A stretch of DNA of 64,000 bases from NCBI RefSeq assembly GCF_024679095.1, contig NW_026111743.1:62001-126000 (forward strand), written 5' to 3'. The position numbers and the translations under genes are program-made. The notes under the pieces are model-generated. The model searched no databases. It had not been told where the DNA came from and worked only from the letters and a program-made list of their open reading frames with translations. This DNA comes from Eriocheir sinensis (lineage: Eukaryota > Arthropoda > Malacostraca > Decapoda > Varunidae). Positions 49,001 through 64,000 of the stretch are shown here, piece after piece. Positions within the stretch are counted from its first letter, which is position 1. Each line of letters starts with the position of its first letter.

Positions 49001-51594
49001 TACAAAATACACATAAAATAATGTAAATTCGAATTAAAATAAATAAACAAAATACCAATAAAAGAATGTGTATTTGGATAAATATAAATATAAAAAATAC
49101 CCATACAAAATAAACATTAAATAAGGTAGATTTGTAATAAAATATATGTACAAAATACACATAAAATAATGTAAATTTATATGAAAATATATATACAAAT
49201 ACACATAAAATACCATGAATTTGTATAAAAATATATATTCAAAATAAATATTAAATAATGTAAAAGCGTATAAAAATATATATACAAAGTACATATAAAA
49301 TAATGTAAATTCGTATCAATATAAATCAACAAAGCACCAATAAAATAATATATATTTGAATGAAAATAAATTTACAAAATACACATAACATAACTAAAAT
49401 TTGTATTAAAATATATACAAAAATACATATAAATAATTTGAGTTTGTATGAAAATAGATATACAAAATAAACATACAACTAGGTAAATTTCTTTTGAAAT
49501 GTATATACAAAATACCCATAAAATATTGTAAATTTGTGTCAAAATATATAAACAAATACACATAAAATAACGTAAATTTGTATGAAAAATATATACAAAA
49601 TACACACAGAATAATGTCAATTCGTATCAAAATGAATGAGCAGAATATCAATAAAATAATGTAAATTTGTATGAAAATAAAGATGCAAAATACCCAAAAA
49701 ATAAAGCATATGTTTATAAAAATACAGATACAAAAATACACAACGAATAATTAAATTTGTATTAAAATTAATATACAAAATGCGTATATAATAAGGTAAA
49801 TTTGTATTGAAAAAATATGCAACATACACGTTTACTCATACAAATTTATATTATTTTATTGGTATTTTGTTTATTTATTTTGATACGAATTACATGATTA
49901 TATGTATATTTTGTACATATTTTTTTATACGTTTTTACATTATTTAATGTGTATTTTGTTTATATATTTTCATACAAATTTACGTTATTATATGTGTATT
50001 TGTATAAATATTTTGATACAAATTTACTTTATTTCATGTATTTTGTATATATATTTCAATTCAAATTTAGCTTATTTTGTGTGTATTTTGTATATATTTT
50101 CATACAAATTTAATTACTTCTGTGTATTTTTGTATATAGTTTTATATAAATTTACGTTATTTTATGTGTATTTTGTATATTTATATTTATAGAAATACAC
50201 ATTCTTTTACTGGTATTTTGTTTATTTATTTTGATACGAATTTACATTATTTTATGTGTATTTTGTATACATTTTTTTATACGTATTTACTTCATTTTAT
50301 GTGTATTTTGTATATATATTTTTATAGAAATCTACGTTATTTTATATGTATTCGTATACATATTTTGAAACAAATTTACATTGCTTTATATGTATTTTGC
50401 ATATCTATTTCAATACAAATTTACCTTATTGTACATATAAAACAATGTAAATTTGTTTCAAAATATATGTACAAATACACATAAATTAACGTAGATTTCT
50501 ATAAAAATATATATACAAAATACACATAAAATTAAGTAGATACGTATAAAAAAATGTAAACAAAATACACATAAAATAATGTAAACTCGAAATAAAATAA
50601 ATAAACAAAATACCAATAAACGAATGTGTATTTGTATAAATATAAATGAACAAAATACACATACAAAATAAACATAAAATAAGGTAAATGTGTAATGAAA
50701 TATATGTACAAAATACACATATAATAATGTAAATTCATATGAAAATATATATACAAATACTCATAAAATACCATGAATTTGTATAAAATTATATATTCAA
50801 AATAAATATTAAATAATGTAAATGCGTATAAAAATATATATACAAAGTACATATAAAATAATGTAAATTCAATCAATATAAATCAACAAAATACCAATAA
50901 AATATATATATATTTGAATGAAAATAGATTTACAAAATACACATAACCTAACTAAAATTTGTATTGAAATATATACAAAAATACATAAAAATAATTTGAG
51001 TTTGTATGAAAATAGATATTCAAAATACATATAAAACTAGGTAAATTTCTTTTGAAATATATATACAAAATACCCATAAAATATTGTAAATTTGTGTCAA
51101 AATATAAAAAAAATACACATAAAATAACGTAAATTTGTATGAAAAATATATACAAAATACACATAGAATAATGTCAAATCGTATCAAAATGAATGAGCAG
51201 AATATCAATAAAATAACGTAAATTTGTATGAAAATAAAGATGCAAAATACCCATAAAATAAAGCATATTTTTATAAAAATACATATAGAAAAATACACAT
51301 AAAATAATTAAATTTGTATTAAAATTAATATACAAAATGCATATACAATAAATTTAAATTTGATTGTATTGAATGAAATAAATATACAAAATAAACATAA
51401 AATAAGGTAAATTTTTAATAAAATATATGTAAGAACACAAATAAAATAATATAAATTTGTATGAAAATATATATACAAATACACATAAAAAAACATGAAT
51501 TTGTATAAAATTTGTTTCAAAATATATACGAATACACACAATAAAATAACGTAAATTTTTATGAAAATGTATATATAAAATACACATAAAATAA

Positions 51595-54500
51595 TTTAAA
51601 TACGTAGAAAAATATATATACAAAATACACATAAAATAATGTAAATTCGTAAAAAATTAAATACACAAAATTCAAATAAAAGAATGTATATTTGTAGGAA
51701 AATATATATACTAAAAACAAATAAAATAACTAAAATTTGTATAAAAATAGACAAAAATAATTTAAATTTGTTTGAAAATAGATATGCAAAATACACATAA
51801 GGCTAGGCAAATTTGTATTTAAATACATATACAAAACTCACATAAAATAATGTAAATTTGTATGAAAATATATAAACAAATACATATAAAATAACGTAAA
51901 TTTGGATAAAATATATATAGAAAATATACATTAAATATTTTAAATATGTATAAAAATATATTATATTATATATATTTTTATTGATATTTGCGTTATTTAT
52001 GTGTATTTTGTATATGTTTTCTCATAGAAATTTACATTATTTTATTGGTATTTTGTCTATTTATTTTGATACGAATTACATGATGATTTGTGTATTTTGT
52101 ACATTTTTTTTATACGTATTTACATTATTTAATGTGTATTTTGTTTATATATTTTTATACAAATTTACGTTATATGTGAATTTGTATAAGTATTTTGATA
52201 CAAATTTACATTATTTTATGCATTTTGTATATATATTTCAATTCAAATTTAGCTTATTTTATGTGTATTTTGTATATCTATTTATTTTAATACAAAATCA
52301 AATATTTTATGTTTTTTCGTATATATATTTTTATAAAAAATGCGTTATTTTATGGGTATTTTGCATCTTGATTTTCATACAAGTTTACATTATTTTATTA
52401 ATATTTTCTGTATTTATTTTGATACGATTTTACATTATTTTATTTGTGTTTTGTATATATTTTTTTTATACATATTTACATTATTTAATGTGTTTTTTGT
52501 ATATATATTTCATACAAATTTACGTTATTTTAAGTCTATATGTTTATATATTTTCATTCAAATTTACATTATTTTATGTGTATTTTGTATATGTATTTCA
52601 ATACAAATTTACCTAATTTTATATGTTTTTTGTATATTTATTTTCATACAAGTTTAAATTATTTTTGTGTATTTTTGTATATAGTTTTATACAAATTTAG
52701 GTTATTTTATGTGTATTTTGTATATTTCTTTTCATACAAATACATATTCTTTTCATGATATTTTGTTTATTTATTTTGACACGAATTAACATTATTTAAT
52801 GTATTTTGTATATATATTTTATACGTATTTACATTATTTCAAGTGTACTTTGTATATATATTTCTATAGAAATCTGCGTTATTTTATGTGTATTCGTATA
52901 TATATTTTGAAACAAATTTCCATTGTTTTATGTGTATTTTGCATATTTTTTTAATACAAATTTACCTTATTGTATGTGCATTTTGTATATTAATTTTAAT
53001 ACAAATTTGATTAATCTATGTGTATTTTTGTATATGTATTTTTATAAAAATATGCTTTATTTTATGGGTATTTTGCATCTTTATTTTCATACAAATTTAC
53101 ATTATTTTATTGATATTCTGAGTATTTATTTTCATATGATTTTATATTATTCTATGTGTATTTTGTATATATATTTTATATAAAATGTATTTGTTTTCAT
53201 TTCATACAAATCTACATTATTTTATGTGTGTTTTGTACATGTATTTAAATACAAATTTAACTAGTTATATGTGTATTTTGTATATCTATTTTGTATGTAT
53301 ATTTTCATAGAAATTTACTCTATTTTATGAGTATTCGTATATATATTTTGATACAAATTTACATTATTAATGTGTATTTTGCATATCTATTTCAATACAA
53401 ATTTACTTTATTGTACGTGCATTTTGTATATTTATTTTAATACAAATTTAATTATTTTATATGTATTTTTGTATATATATTTTTATGCAAATATGCGTTA
53501 TTATATGGAAATTTTGCATTTTTATTTTCATACAAATTTACATTATTTTATTGATATTCTCTTTATTTATTTTGATACGATTTAACATTATTCTATGTGT
53601 TTTATGTATATATTTTTTTATATATATATTTACATTATTTAATGTTCATTTTGTATATATATTTCATCCAAATTTACATTATTTTATGTGTATTTGCTTA
53701 TATATTTTCATACATATTTACATTATTTTATGTGTTTTATGTATATATATTTTTCTACGTATTTAAATTATTTTATGTGTATTTTGTATATACATTTTCA
53801 TAAAAAAATTACGTTATTTTATTGTGTGTATAAGTTATATTTTGATACAAATTTTATACAAATTCATGTCATTTAATGTGTATTTGTATATATATTTTCA
53901 TACAAATTTATATTATTTTATGTGTATTTTTTCATATATTTCATTACAAATTTACCTTATTTTATGTTTATTTTGTATATTTATTTCATTCAATTTTAAA
54001 TTATTTTATGTGTATATTTGTATTTGTATTTAGGTTATTTTATGTGTATTTTGTATATATATTTTCATCCAAAATTACATTATTTTATTGGTATTTCTTA
54101 ATTTAATTCGATACGAATCTAGATTATTTCATAGGTATTTTGTATACATATTTTTACACTCATTTACATTATCTAATGTGTGTTTTGTATACATATTTTT
54201 ATGCAAATTTATCTAATGTTCATTTTTGTACATATATTTTTATAGAAATTTGCGTTATTTTATGTATATAGTTTTATATAAATTTACGTTATTTTATGTG
54301 CATTTTCTATATTTATATTTATACAAATACACATTCTTTTATTGGTATATTGTTTATTTACATTTATACGAATTTACATTATTTTATGTGTATTTTGTAT
54401 ACATTTTTTTATACGTATTTACTTAATTTTATGTGTATTTTGTATATGTATTTTTATAGAAATCTACGTTATTTTATGTGTATTCGTATATATATTTTAA

Positions 54501-55920
54501 AACAAATTTTCATTATTTTATATGTATTTTGCATATCTATTTCAATACAAATTTACCTTATTGTATGTGCATTTTGTATATTTCTTTTAATACAAGTTCA
54601 AATATTTTATGTGTATTTTGGTATCAATAATTTTTTAAAAAATGCGTTATTTTATAGGTATTTTGCATCTTAATTTTCATTTTATATGTACTTTGTATAT
54701 ATATTTTTATACGCTCTTACATTAATTATTATTTATTTTGAATATATATTTTTATACAAATTCATGGTATTTTATGTGTATTTGTATATATATTTTCATA
54801 TAAATTTACATTATTGTATGTGTATTTTGTACATATATTTTATTACAAATCTACCTTATTTTATGTTTATTTTGTATGTGTATTTTGTATATTTATATTT
54901 ATCCAAATACACATTCTTTTATTGGTATTTTGTTAATTTATTTTAATTCGAATTTACATTATTTTTTGTGTATTTTGTATACATTTTTATATACGTATTT
55001 ACTTAATTTTATGTGTATTTCGTATATATATTTTTTTATAGAAATCTACGTTTTTTTATTTGTATTCGTATATATATTTTGAAACAAATTTACATTGTTT
55101 TATATGTATTTTTGCATATCTCTTTCAATACAAATTTACCTTATTGTATATGCATTTTGTATATTTATTTCAATACAAATTTATTTTATGTGTATTTTGG
55201 TATATATATTTTTATAAGAAATGCGCTATTTTATGGGAATTTTGCATCTTTATTTTCATACAAATTTACATTATTTTATTAATATTCGGTGTATTTATTT
55301 TGATACGATTTTACATTATTCTATTTGTTTTTTGTATATACTTTTTTATACATATTTACATTATTTAATGTGTATCTTGCATATATATTTTATACAAATT
55401 TATTATCTATTATCTATTTTCATACAAATACACATTCTTTTCATGATATTTTGTTTATTTATTTTGACACGAATTTACATTATTTGATATGTATTTTGTA
55501 TATATATTTTTATACGTATTTACATAGTTTATATGTATTTTGTATATATATTTAATATATATTCAAAATACACATAAAATAACCTAAATTTGTATCAAAC
55601 TATATACAAAAATACACAAAAATATTTTAAATTTGTATGAAAATAAATATACAAAATACACATAAAATTAGGTAAATTTATATGGAAATACATATACAAA
55701 ATACACATAAAATAATGTAAATTTGAATGAAAATACATAAACAAATACACTTAAAATAACGTAAATTTGTATAAAAAAATATATACAAAACCAAATAGAA
55801 TAATGTAAAATCGTATCAAAATAAATACACAGAATATTAATAAAATAATGTAAATTTGTATGAAAATAAAGAGGCAAAATACCCATAAAATAACGCATTT
55901 TTTTTTTTATAAAAATATAT
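51595..55920 (-). repeat. right arm of large inverted repeat in the satellite
   Basis: This is the partner of 43480-48010. The ~3.6-kb centre between the arms (48010-51595) is also satellite but not symmetrical. Confidence 0.75.
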
Positions 55921-55930
55921 ATAAAAAACA
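52991..55930 (+). repeat. higher-order repeat, copy 1 (~2.94 kb)
   Basis: It contains a plus segment to 55557 and a short minus segment to 55930. Corresponding points in copy 2 are 2940-2944 bp away (52993/55933, 53370/56310, 53876/56817, 54686/57627, 55561/58505). Confidence 0.85.
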
Positions 55931-58870
55931 CAATTTTAATACAAATTTGATTTATCTATGTTAATTTTTGTATATGTATTTTTATAAAAATATGCTTTAT
56001 TTTATGGGTATTTTGCATCTTTATTTTCATACAAATTTACATTATTTTATTGATTTTCAGTGTATTTATTTTGATATGATTTTACATTATTCCATGTGTA
56101 TTTTGTATATATATTTTATATAAAATGTATTTGTTTTCATTTCATACAAATCTACATTATTTTATGTGTTTTTTGTACCTGTATTTAAATACAAATTTAA
56201 CTAGTTATATGTGTATTTTGTATATCTATTTTGTATGTATATTTTCATAGAAATTTACTCTATTTTATGAGTATTCGTATATATATTTTGATACAATTTT
56301 ACATTATTAATGTGTATTTTTCATATCTATTTCAATACAAATTTACTTTATTATACGTGCATTTTCTATATTTATTTTAATACAAATTTAATTATTTTAT
56401 ATGTATTTTTGTATATATATTTTTATGCAAATATGCGTTATTATATGGATATTTTGCATCTTTATTTTCATACAAATTTACATCATTTTATTGATATTCT
56501 CTTTATTTATTTTGATACGATTTAACATTATTCTATGTGTTTTTTGTATATATTTTTTTATATATATATTTACATTATTTAATGTTCATTTTGTATATAT
56601 AATTTATCCAAATTTACATTATTTTATGTGTATTTGTTTATATATTTTCATACATATTTACATTATTTTATGTGTTTTTTGTATATATATTTTTCTACAT
56701 ATTTATATTATTTTATGTGTATTTTGTATATACATTTTCATAAAAAAATTACGTTATTTTATTGTGTGTATAAGTATATATTTTGATACAAATTTTATAC
56801 AAATTCATGTTATTTAATGTGTATTTGTATATATATTTTCATACAAATTTATATTATTTTATGTGTATTTTTTCATATATTTCATTACAAATTTACCTTA
56901 TTTTATGTTTATTTTGTATATTTATTTCATTCAATTTTAAATTATTTTATGTGTATATTTGTATTTGTATTTAGGTTATTTTATGTGTATTTTGTATATA
57001 TATTTTCATCCAAAATTACATTATTTTATTGGTATTTCTTAATTTAATTCGATACGAATTTAGATTATTTCATAGGTATTTTGTATACTTTTTTTTATAC
57101 TCATTTACATTATCTAATGTGTGTTTTGTATATATAGTTTTATGCAAATTTATCTAATGCTCATTTTTGTACATATATTTTTATAGAAATTTGCGTTATT
57201 TTATATATATAGTTTTATATAAATTTACGTTATTTTATGTGCATTTTGTATATTTATATTTATACAAATACACATTCTTTTATTGGTATATTGTTTGTTT
57301 ACATTTATACGAATTTACATTATTTTATGTGTATTTTGTATACATTTTTTATACGTATTTACTTAATTTTATGTATATTTTGTATATGTATTTTTATAGA
57401 AATCTACGTTATTTTATGTGTATTCGTATATATATTTTGGAACAAATTTACATTATTTTATATGTATTTTGCATATCTATTTCAATACAAATTTACTTTT
57501 ATTGTATGTGCATTTTGTATATTTATTTTAATACAAGTTCAAATATTTTATGTGTATTTTGGTATCAATAATTTTATAAAAAATGCGTTATTGTATAGGT
57601 ATTTTGCATCTTAATTTTCATTTTATATGTACTTTGTATATATAGTTTTATACGCTCTTACATTATTTAATATTTATTATGAATATATATTTTTATACAA
57701 ATTCATGGTATTTTATGTATATTTGTATATATATTTTCATATAAATTTACATTATTGTATGTGTATTTTGTACATATATTTTATTACAAATCTACCTTAT
57801 TTTATGTTTATTTTGTATGTGTATTTTGTATATTTATATTTATCCAAATACACATTCTTTTATTGGTATTTTGTTTATTTATTTTAATTCAAATTTACAT
57901 TATTTTATGTGTATTTTGTATACATTTTTTTATACGTATTTACTTAATTTTATATGTATTTTGTATATATATTTTTATAGAAATCTACGTTTTTTTTATT
58001 TGTATTCGTATATATATTTTGAAACGAATTTACATTGTTTTATATGTATTTTTGCATATCTCTTTCAATACAAATTTACATTATTGTATGTGCATTTTGT
58101 ATATTTATTTCAATACAAATTTAAAAATTTTATGTGTATTTTGGTATATATATTTTTATAAGAAATGCGCTATTTTATGGGAATTTTGCATCTTTATTTT
58201 CATACAAATTTACATTATTTTATTAATATTCGGTGTATTTTTCTTGATACGATTTTACATTATTCTATTTGTTTTTTGTATATACTTTTTTATACATATT
58301 TACATTATTTAATGATTATCTTGCATATATATTTTATACAAATTTATTATCTATTATCTATTTTTATACAAATACACATTCTTTTCATATTATTTTGTTT
58401 AATTATTTTGGCACGAATTTACATTATTTGATATGTATTTTGTATATATATTTTTATACGTATTTACATAATTTCATATGTATTTTGTATATATATTTAA
58501 AAGATATTCAAAATACACATAAAATAACCTAAATTTGTATCAAACTATATACAAAAATACACAAAAATATTTTAAATTTGTATGAAAATAAATATACAAA
58601 ATACACATAAAATTAGGTAAATTTGTATGGAAATACATATACAAAATACACATAAAATAATGTAAATTTGAATGAAAATACATAAACAAATACATTTAAA
58701 ATAACGTATATTTGTATAAAAAAAATATGTACAAAACACAAATAGAATAATGTAAAATCGTATCAAAATAAACACACAGAATATTAATAAAATAATGTAG
58801 ATTTGTATGAAAATAAAGAGGCAAAATACCAATAAAATAACGCATTTTTTTTATTTATAAAAATATATAC
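55931..58870 (+). repeat. higher-order repeat, copy 2 (~2.94 kb)
   Basis: This is a direct tandem duplicate of 52991-55930 with high similarity, including the internal plus-to-minus switch at about 58505. Confidence 0.85.
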
Positions 58871-61800
58871 CAAAATACACATAAAAAATTAGATTTGTAT
58901 TAAAATAAATATAAAAAACACATATAATAAGGTAAATTTGTATTGAAATAGATATGCAAAATACATATAAAGCAAAGTAAATTTGTTTCAAAATATGTAT
59001 ACCAATACACTTAAAATAACGTAGATTTCTATAAATATATATATACAAAATACACATAAAATGAAGTAAATACGTATAAAAAAATGTATAAAAAATTCAC
59101 ATAAAATAATGTAAATTCATCAAAATAAATAAACAAAATACGAATAAAAGAATGTATTTGTATATATAAATATACAAAATACACATAAAATAACGTAAAT
59201 TTATATAAAACTATATACAAAATACACTGAAGTAATTAAATTTGTATGAATATATACAAAATACACACAAAATAAGCTAAATTTGAATTGAAATATATAT
59301 ACAAAATACATGAAATAAAGCAAATTTGTATCAAAATGTTTATACAAATACACATATAATAACGTAAATTTGTAAGAAAATATATAAACGAAATACACAT
59401 TAAATAATGTAAATACGTATAAAAAAAATGTGTGCAAAATACACATATAATCATGTAATTCGTATCAAAATAAATAAACAAAATACCAATAAAATAATAT
59501 AAATTTGTTTGAGTAAACGTGTATGTTGCATATTTTTTCAATACAAATTTATCTTATTATATACGCATTTTGTATATTAATTTTAATACAAATTTAATTA
59601 TTCGATGTGTATTTTTGTAAATGTATTTTTATAAATATATGCTTTATTTTTTGGGAATTTTGCATCTTTAATTTCATACAAATTTACATTATTTTATTGA
59701 TATTCTGCTTATTCATTTTGATACGAATTGACATTATTCTATGTGTATTTTTTATATATTTTTCATACAAATTTGCGTTATTTTATGTGTATTTGGTTAT
59801 GTATTTTGACACAAATTTACAATATTTTATGGCTATTTTGTATATACATTTCAAAAGAAATTTACCTAGTTTTATGTGTATTTTGTATATCTATTTTCAT
59901 ACAAACTCAAATTATTTCTATGTATTTTTATATATATTTTAATACAAATTTTAGTTATGTAATGTGTATTTTGTAAATTTAGTTTCATTGAAATATATAT
60001 TATTTTATAAGCGTTATGTTGATTTATATTGATACGAATTTACATTATTTTATATGTACTTTGTATTATATATTTTTATACGCTTTAACATTATTTAATA
60101 TTTATTTTGAATATATATTTTTTTACAAATTCATGGTATTTTATGTGTATTTGTATATATATTTTCATATAAATTTACATTATTTTATGTATTTTGTACA
60201 TATATTTTTTTACAAATCTGCCTTATTTTATGTTTATTTGTATATGTATTTTGTATATTTATATTTATCCAAATACACTTTCTTTTATTGGTATTTTGTT
60301 TATTTATCTTAATTCGAATTTACATTATTTTATGTGTATTTTGTATACTTTTTTTTATACGTATTTACTTAATTTTATGTGTATTTTGTATATATATTTT
60401 TATAGAAATCTACGTTTTTTTATTTGTATTCGTATATATATTTTGAAACAAATTTACATTGTTTTATATGTATTTTAGCATATCTCTTTCAATACAAATT
60501 TACCTTATTGTATGTGCATTTTGTATATTTATTTCAATGCAAATTTAAATATTTTATGTGTATTTTGGTATATATATTTTTATAAGATTACGAAAATTTG
60601 AATAAAATATATACAAAAACAAAAAATAAATTTCAATTTGTATGAAAATAGATATACAAAATACACATATAATAAGTTAAATTTATTTAAATACATGTAC
60701 AAAATACACATAAAATAATGTAAATTTGTGCAAATGAAAACAAATTCACATAAAATAACGTACACTTGTATAAAATAGATATACAAAATAATTTTATGTG
60801 TATTTTGTATATTTATTTTCATACAAATTTAAATTATTTTTGTGTATTTTTGTATATAGATTTATACAAACTTAGGTTATTTTATGATTATTTTGTATAT
60901 CTATTTTCATACAAATACATTCTTTTATTGATATTTTGTTTATTTATTTTGACGAGAATTTATATTATTTAATATGTATTTTGTATATATTTTTATACGT
61001 ATTTACATCATTTCATGTGTATTTTGTATATATATTTCTATATAAATCTACGTTATATTATGTGTATTCGTATATAGATTTTTAAACAAATTTACACTTT
61101 TATGTGTATTTTGCATTTTTTTCAATACAAATTTACCTTATTATATACGCATTTTGTATATTAATTTTTATAGAAATTTAATTATTCGATGTGTATTTTT
61201 GTATCTGTATTTTTATAAACATATGCTTAATTTTTGGGGATTTTCATATTTATTTTAATAAAAATTTACATTATTTTATTGATATTCTGCTCATTCATTT
61301 TGCTACGAATTGACATTATTCTATGTGTATTTTGTATATATTTTTCATACAAATTTAACTTATTTTATGTGTATTTGTTTATATATTTTGACACAAATTT
61401 ACAATATTTGATGGGTATTTTGTATATACATTTCAAAAGAAATTTACCTAGTTTTATGTATTTTGTATATCTATTTTCATACAAACTCAAATTATTTCTA
61501 TGTATTTTGTATATATTTTAATACAAATTTTAGTTATGTTATGTGCATTTTGTAAATTAATTTTCATTCAAATATATATTATTTTATTGGTGTTTTGTTG
61601 ATATTGATACAATTTACATTATTTTATATGTACTTTTTATATATATTTTATACGCATTTACATTATTTAATATTTATTTTGAATATATAATTTTATACAA
61701 ATTCATGGTATTTTATGTGTATTTGTATATATATTTTCATATAAATACACATAAAATAACGTAGATTTCTATAAAAATATATATACAAAATACACATAAA

Positions 61801-64000
61801 ATGAAGTAAATACGTATAAGAAAATGTATACAAAATACACATAAAATAATGTAAATTCGTATCAAAATAAATAAACAAAATGCCAATAAAAGAATGTGTA
61901 CTTGTATAAATATAAATATACAAAATACACACAAAATAACGTAAAATTGTATAAAACTATATACAAAATAAACAAAAATAATTAAATTTGTATGAAAATA
62001 GATATACAAAAGACACTTAAAATAAATCAAATTAGAATTGAAATAAATGTAGAAAATACATAAAATAATGCAAATTTGTATCAAAATATATATTCAAATA
62101 CACATATAATAACGTAAATTTGCATAAAAATATATAAACAAAATACACATTAAATAATGTAAATAGGTATAAAATATATACACCGAATATTAATAAAATA
62201 ATGTAAATTTCTATGAAAATAAAGATGCAAAATAAACATGTATTTTGTATATCTATTTTCACAGAAATTTAATTTTTGTGTATTTTTTGCTTATAGTTTT
62301 ATATAAATATACGTTATTTTATTTGTATTTTGTATATTTATATTTATACAATACATATTCTTTTATTAGTATTTTGTTTATTTATTTTGATACGAGCTTA
62401 CATTATTTTATTTGTATTTTGTATACCTTTTTCTATACGTATTTACTTCATTTTATGTGTATTTTGTATATTTATTTTCATAGAAATCTACGTTATTTTA
62501 TGTGTATTCGTATATATATTTTGAAACAAATTTACATGGTTTTATATGTATTTTGCATATCTATTTCAATACAAATTTACCTTATTGTATGTGCATTTTG
62601 TATATTTATTTTAATACAAATTCAAATATTTTATATGTGTCTTAGTATAAATATTTTTATAAAAAATGTGTTATTTTATGGGTATTTTGCATCTTAATTT
62701 TCATACAAATTTACATTATTTTATTAATATTCTGTGTATTTATTTTGATACGATTTTATATTATTCTATTTGTGTTTTGTATATATTTTTTTATACATAT
62801 TTACATTATTTAATGTGTATTTTTTAAATATATTTTATACAAATTTACGTTATTTTATGCGCATCTGTTAAAATATTTTGATACAAATTTACATTATTTA
62901 TGTATTTTGTATATACATTTTAATACAAATTTAGTTTATTTTATGTATATTTTGTAGATCTATTTTCATTCGTTTCAAAATAAATAAACAAAATAGCAAT
63001 AAAATAATGTAAATTTGTATGAGAAAACATATACAAATACACATAAAATAACGGAAATTTCTAAAAAAATATAAGTACAAAAATGCACATAAAATAAAGT
63101 AAATTTGCATAAAAATATATATACAAAACACACATTAAATAATGTAAATGTGTAAAAAAAATAACCTAAATTTGTATAAAACTAAATACAAAAATACACA
63201 AAAATAAATAAAATTTGTATGAAAAGAAATATACAAAATACACATAAAATTAGGTAAATTTGTATTGAAATACATATACAAAATACACATAAAATAATGT
63301 AAATTTGAATGAAAATATATAAACAAATACACTTAAAATAACGTAAATGTGTATAAAATATATATGCAAGATACACATTAAATAATGTAAATGTGTATAA
63401 AAAAATATATACAAAAAGAAATAGAATAATGTAAAATCCTATCAATATAAATACACAGAAAATCAATAAAATAATGTAAATTTCTATGAAAAGAAAGATG
63501 CAAAATTCCCATAAAATAGCGCATTTTTTATAAAAATATATATACCAAAATACACATAAAATATTTAAATTTGTATTGAAATAAATATACAAAATGCATA
63601 TACAGTAAGGTAAATATGTATTGAAAGATATATTCAAAAATACATATAAAACAAAGTAAATTTGTTTCAAAATATATATACGAATACACATAAAATAACG
63701 TAGATCTCCATAGAAATATATATACAAAATACACATGAAATTATGTAAATACGTATAAAAATATATACAAAATACATATCTAGGTAAATTCGTGTCAAAA
63801 TAAATAAACAAAATATCATGAAAAGAATGTGTATTTGTATGAAAATAAATAATAGATAATAAATTTGTATGAAATATATATGCAAGATACACATTAAATA
63901 ATGAAAATATGTATAAAAAATATATATAAAAAAAACAAATAGAATAATGTGAGATCGTATCAAAATAAATACACCGAATATTAATAAAATAATGTAAATT

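Overview
This window is eukaryotic repeat-rich DNA with no complete host gene that I can support. The mix of CR1-, Jockey- and RTE-like LINEs, tRNA-derived SINEs, a gypsy-type LTR element, P-, Kolobok/Mutator-, and Harbinger-like DNA transposon fossils, and long (CT)n/(CA)n/(TA)n runs points to an arthropod. A decapod crustacean is my best guess, but that rests on recall of what such genomes look like and not on a database match.

Layout. 1-5313 is a mosaic of three LINE fragments: an inverted, frameshifted EN-RT element (family A), the 3' end of an RTE-like element with an (ATG)n tail, and a decayed CR1-like copy ending in an 8-bp tandem repeat. 5660-6076 is a P-element-like transposase fossil. 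6977 to about 11105 is a minus-strand gypsy-type element: LTR candidate, PBS, gag, protease and integrase, with no reverse transcriptase between protease and integrase. 11310-15300 is mostly unrecognised DNA with microsatellites and a dispersed ~124-bp repeat. 15316-18575 is a nearly intact plus-strand copy of family A with an 880-codon open frame. 18576-24714 is a nested block in which (CT)n(CA)n modules are interrupted by a SINE and by two CR1-like elements with open RT frames (622 and 634 codons). 24900-25910 is an ~85-bp tandem array. 26285-28418 is a gypsy RT/RNase H scrap and a tRNA-SINE split by a TTAA-flanked DNA transposon. 28425-31083 is a decayed Jockey-like LINE. 31150-35620 holds GC-rich islands with splice-donor-like ends, a foldback element with ~240-bp inverted arms, a Harbinger transposase fragment and simple repeats.

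From about 35620 to the window end (more than 28 kb) everything is one very AT-rich satellite with a ~45-bp period. Its monomers change strand at least 15 times, form a ~2.94-kb higher-order tandem duplication and a large inverted repeat with ~4.4-kb arms, and contain two (TA)n expansions. Because 45 is a multiple of three, the satellite throws up many long but spurious open frames rich in Tyr, Phe, Ile and Cys.

The 'genes' here do not form a pathway; they are transposon proteins. The main interest is structural: nested insertions that give a relative order of events, a PR-IN gene order reminiscent of Gmr1-like gypsy elements, and the strand-switching satellite. Clade names come from motif recognition by eye.
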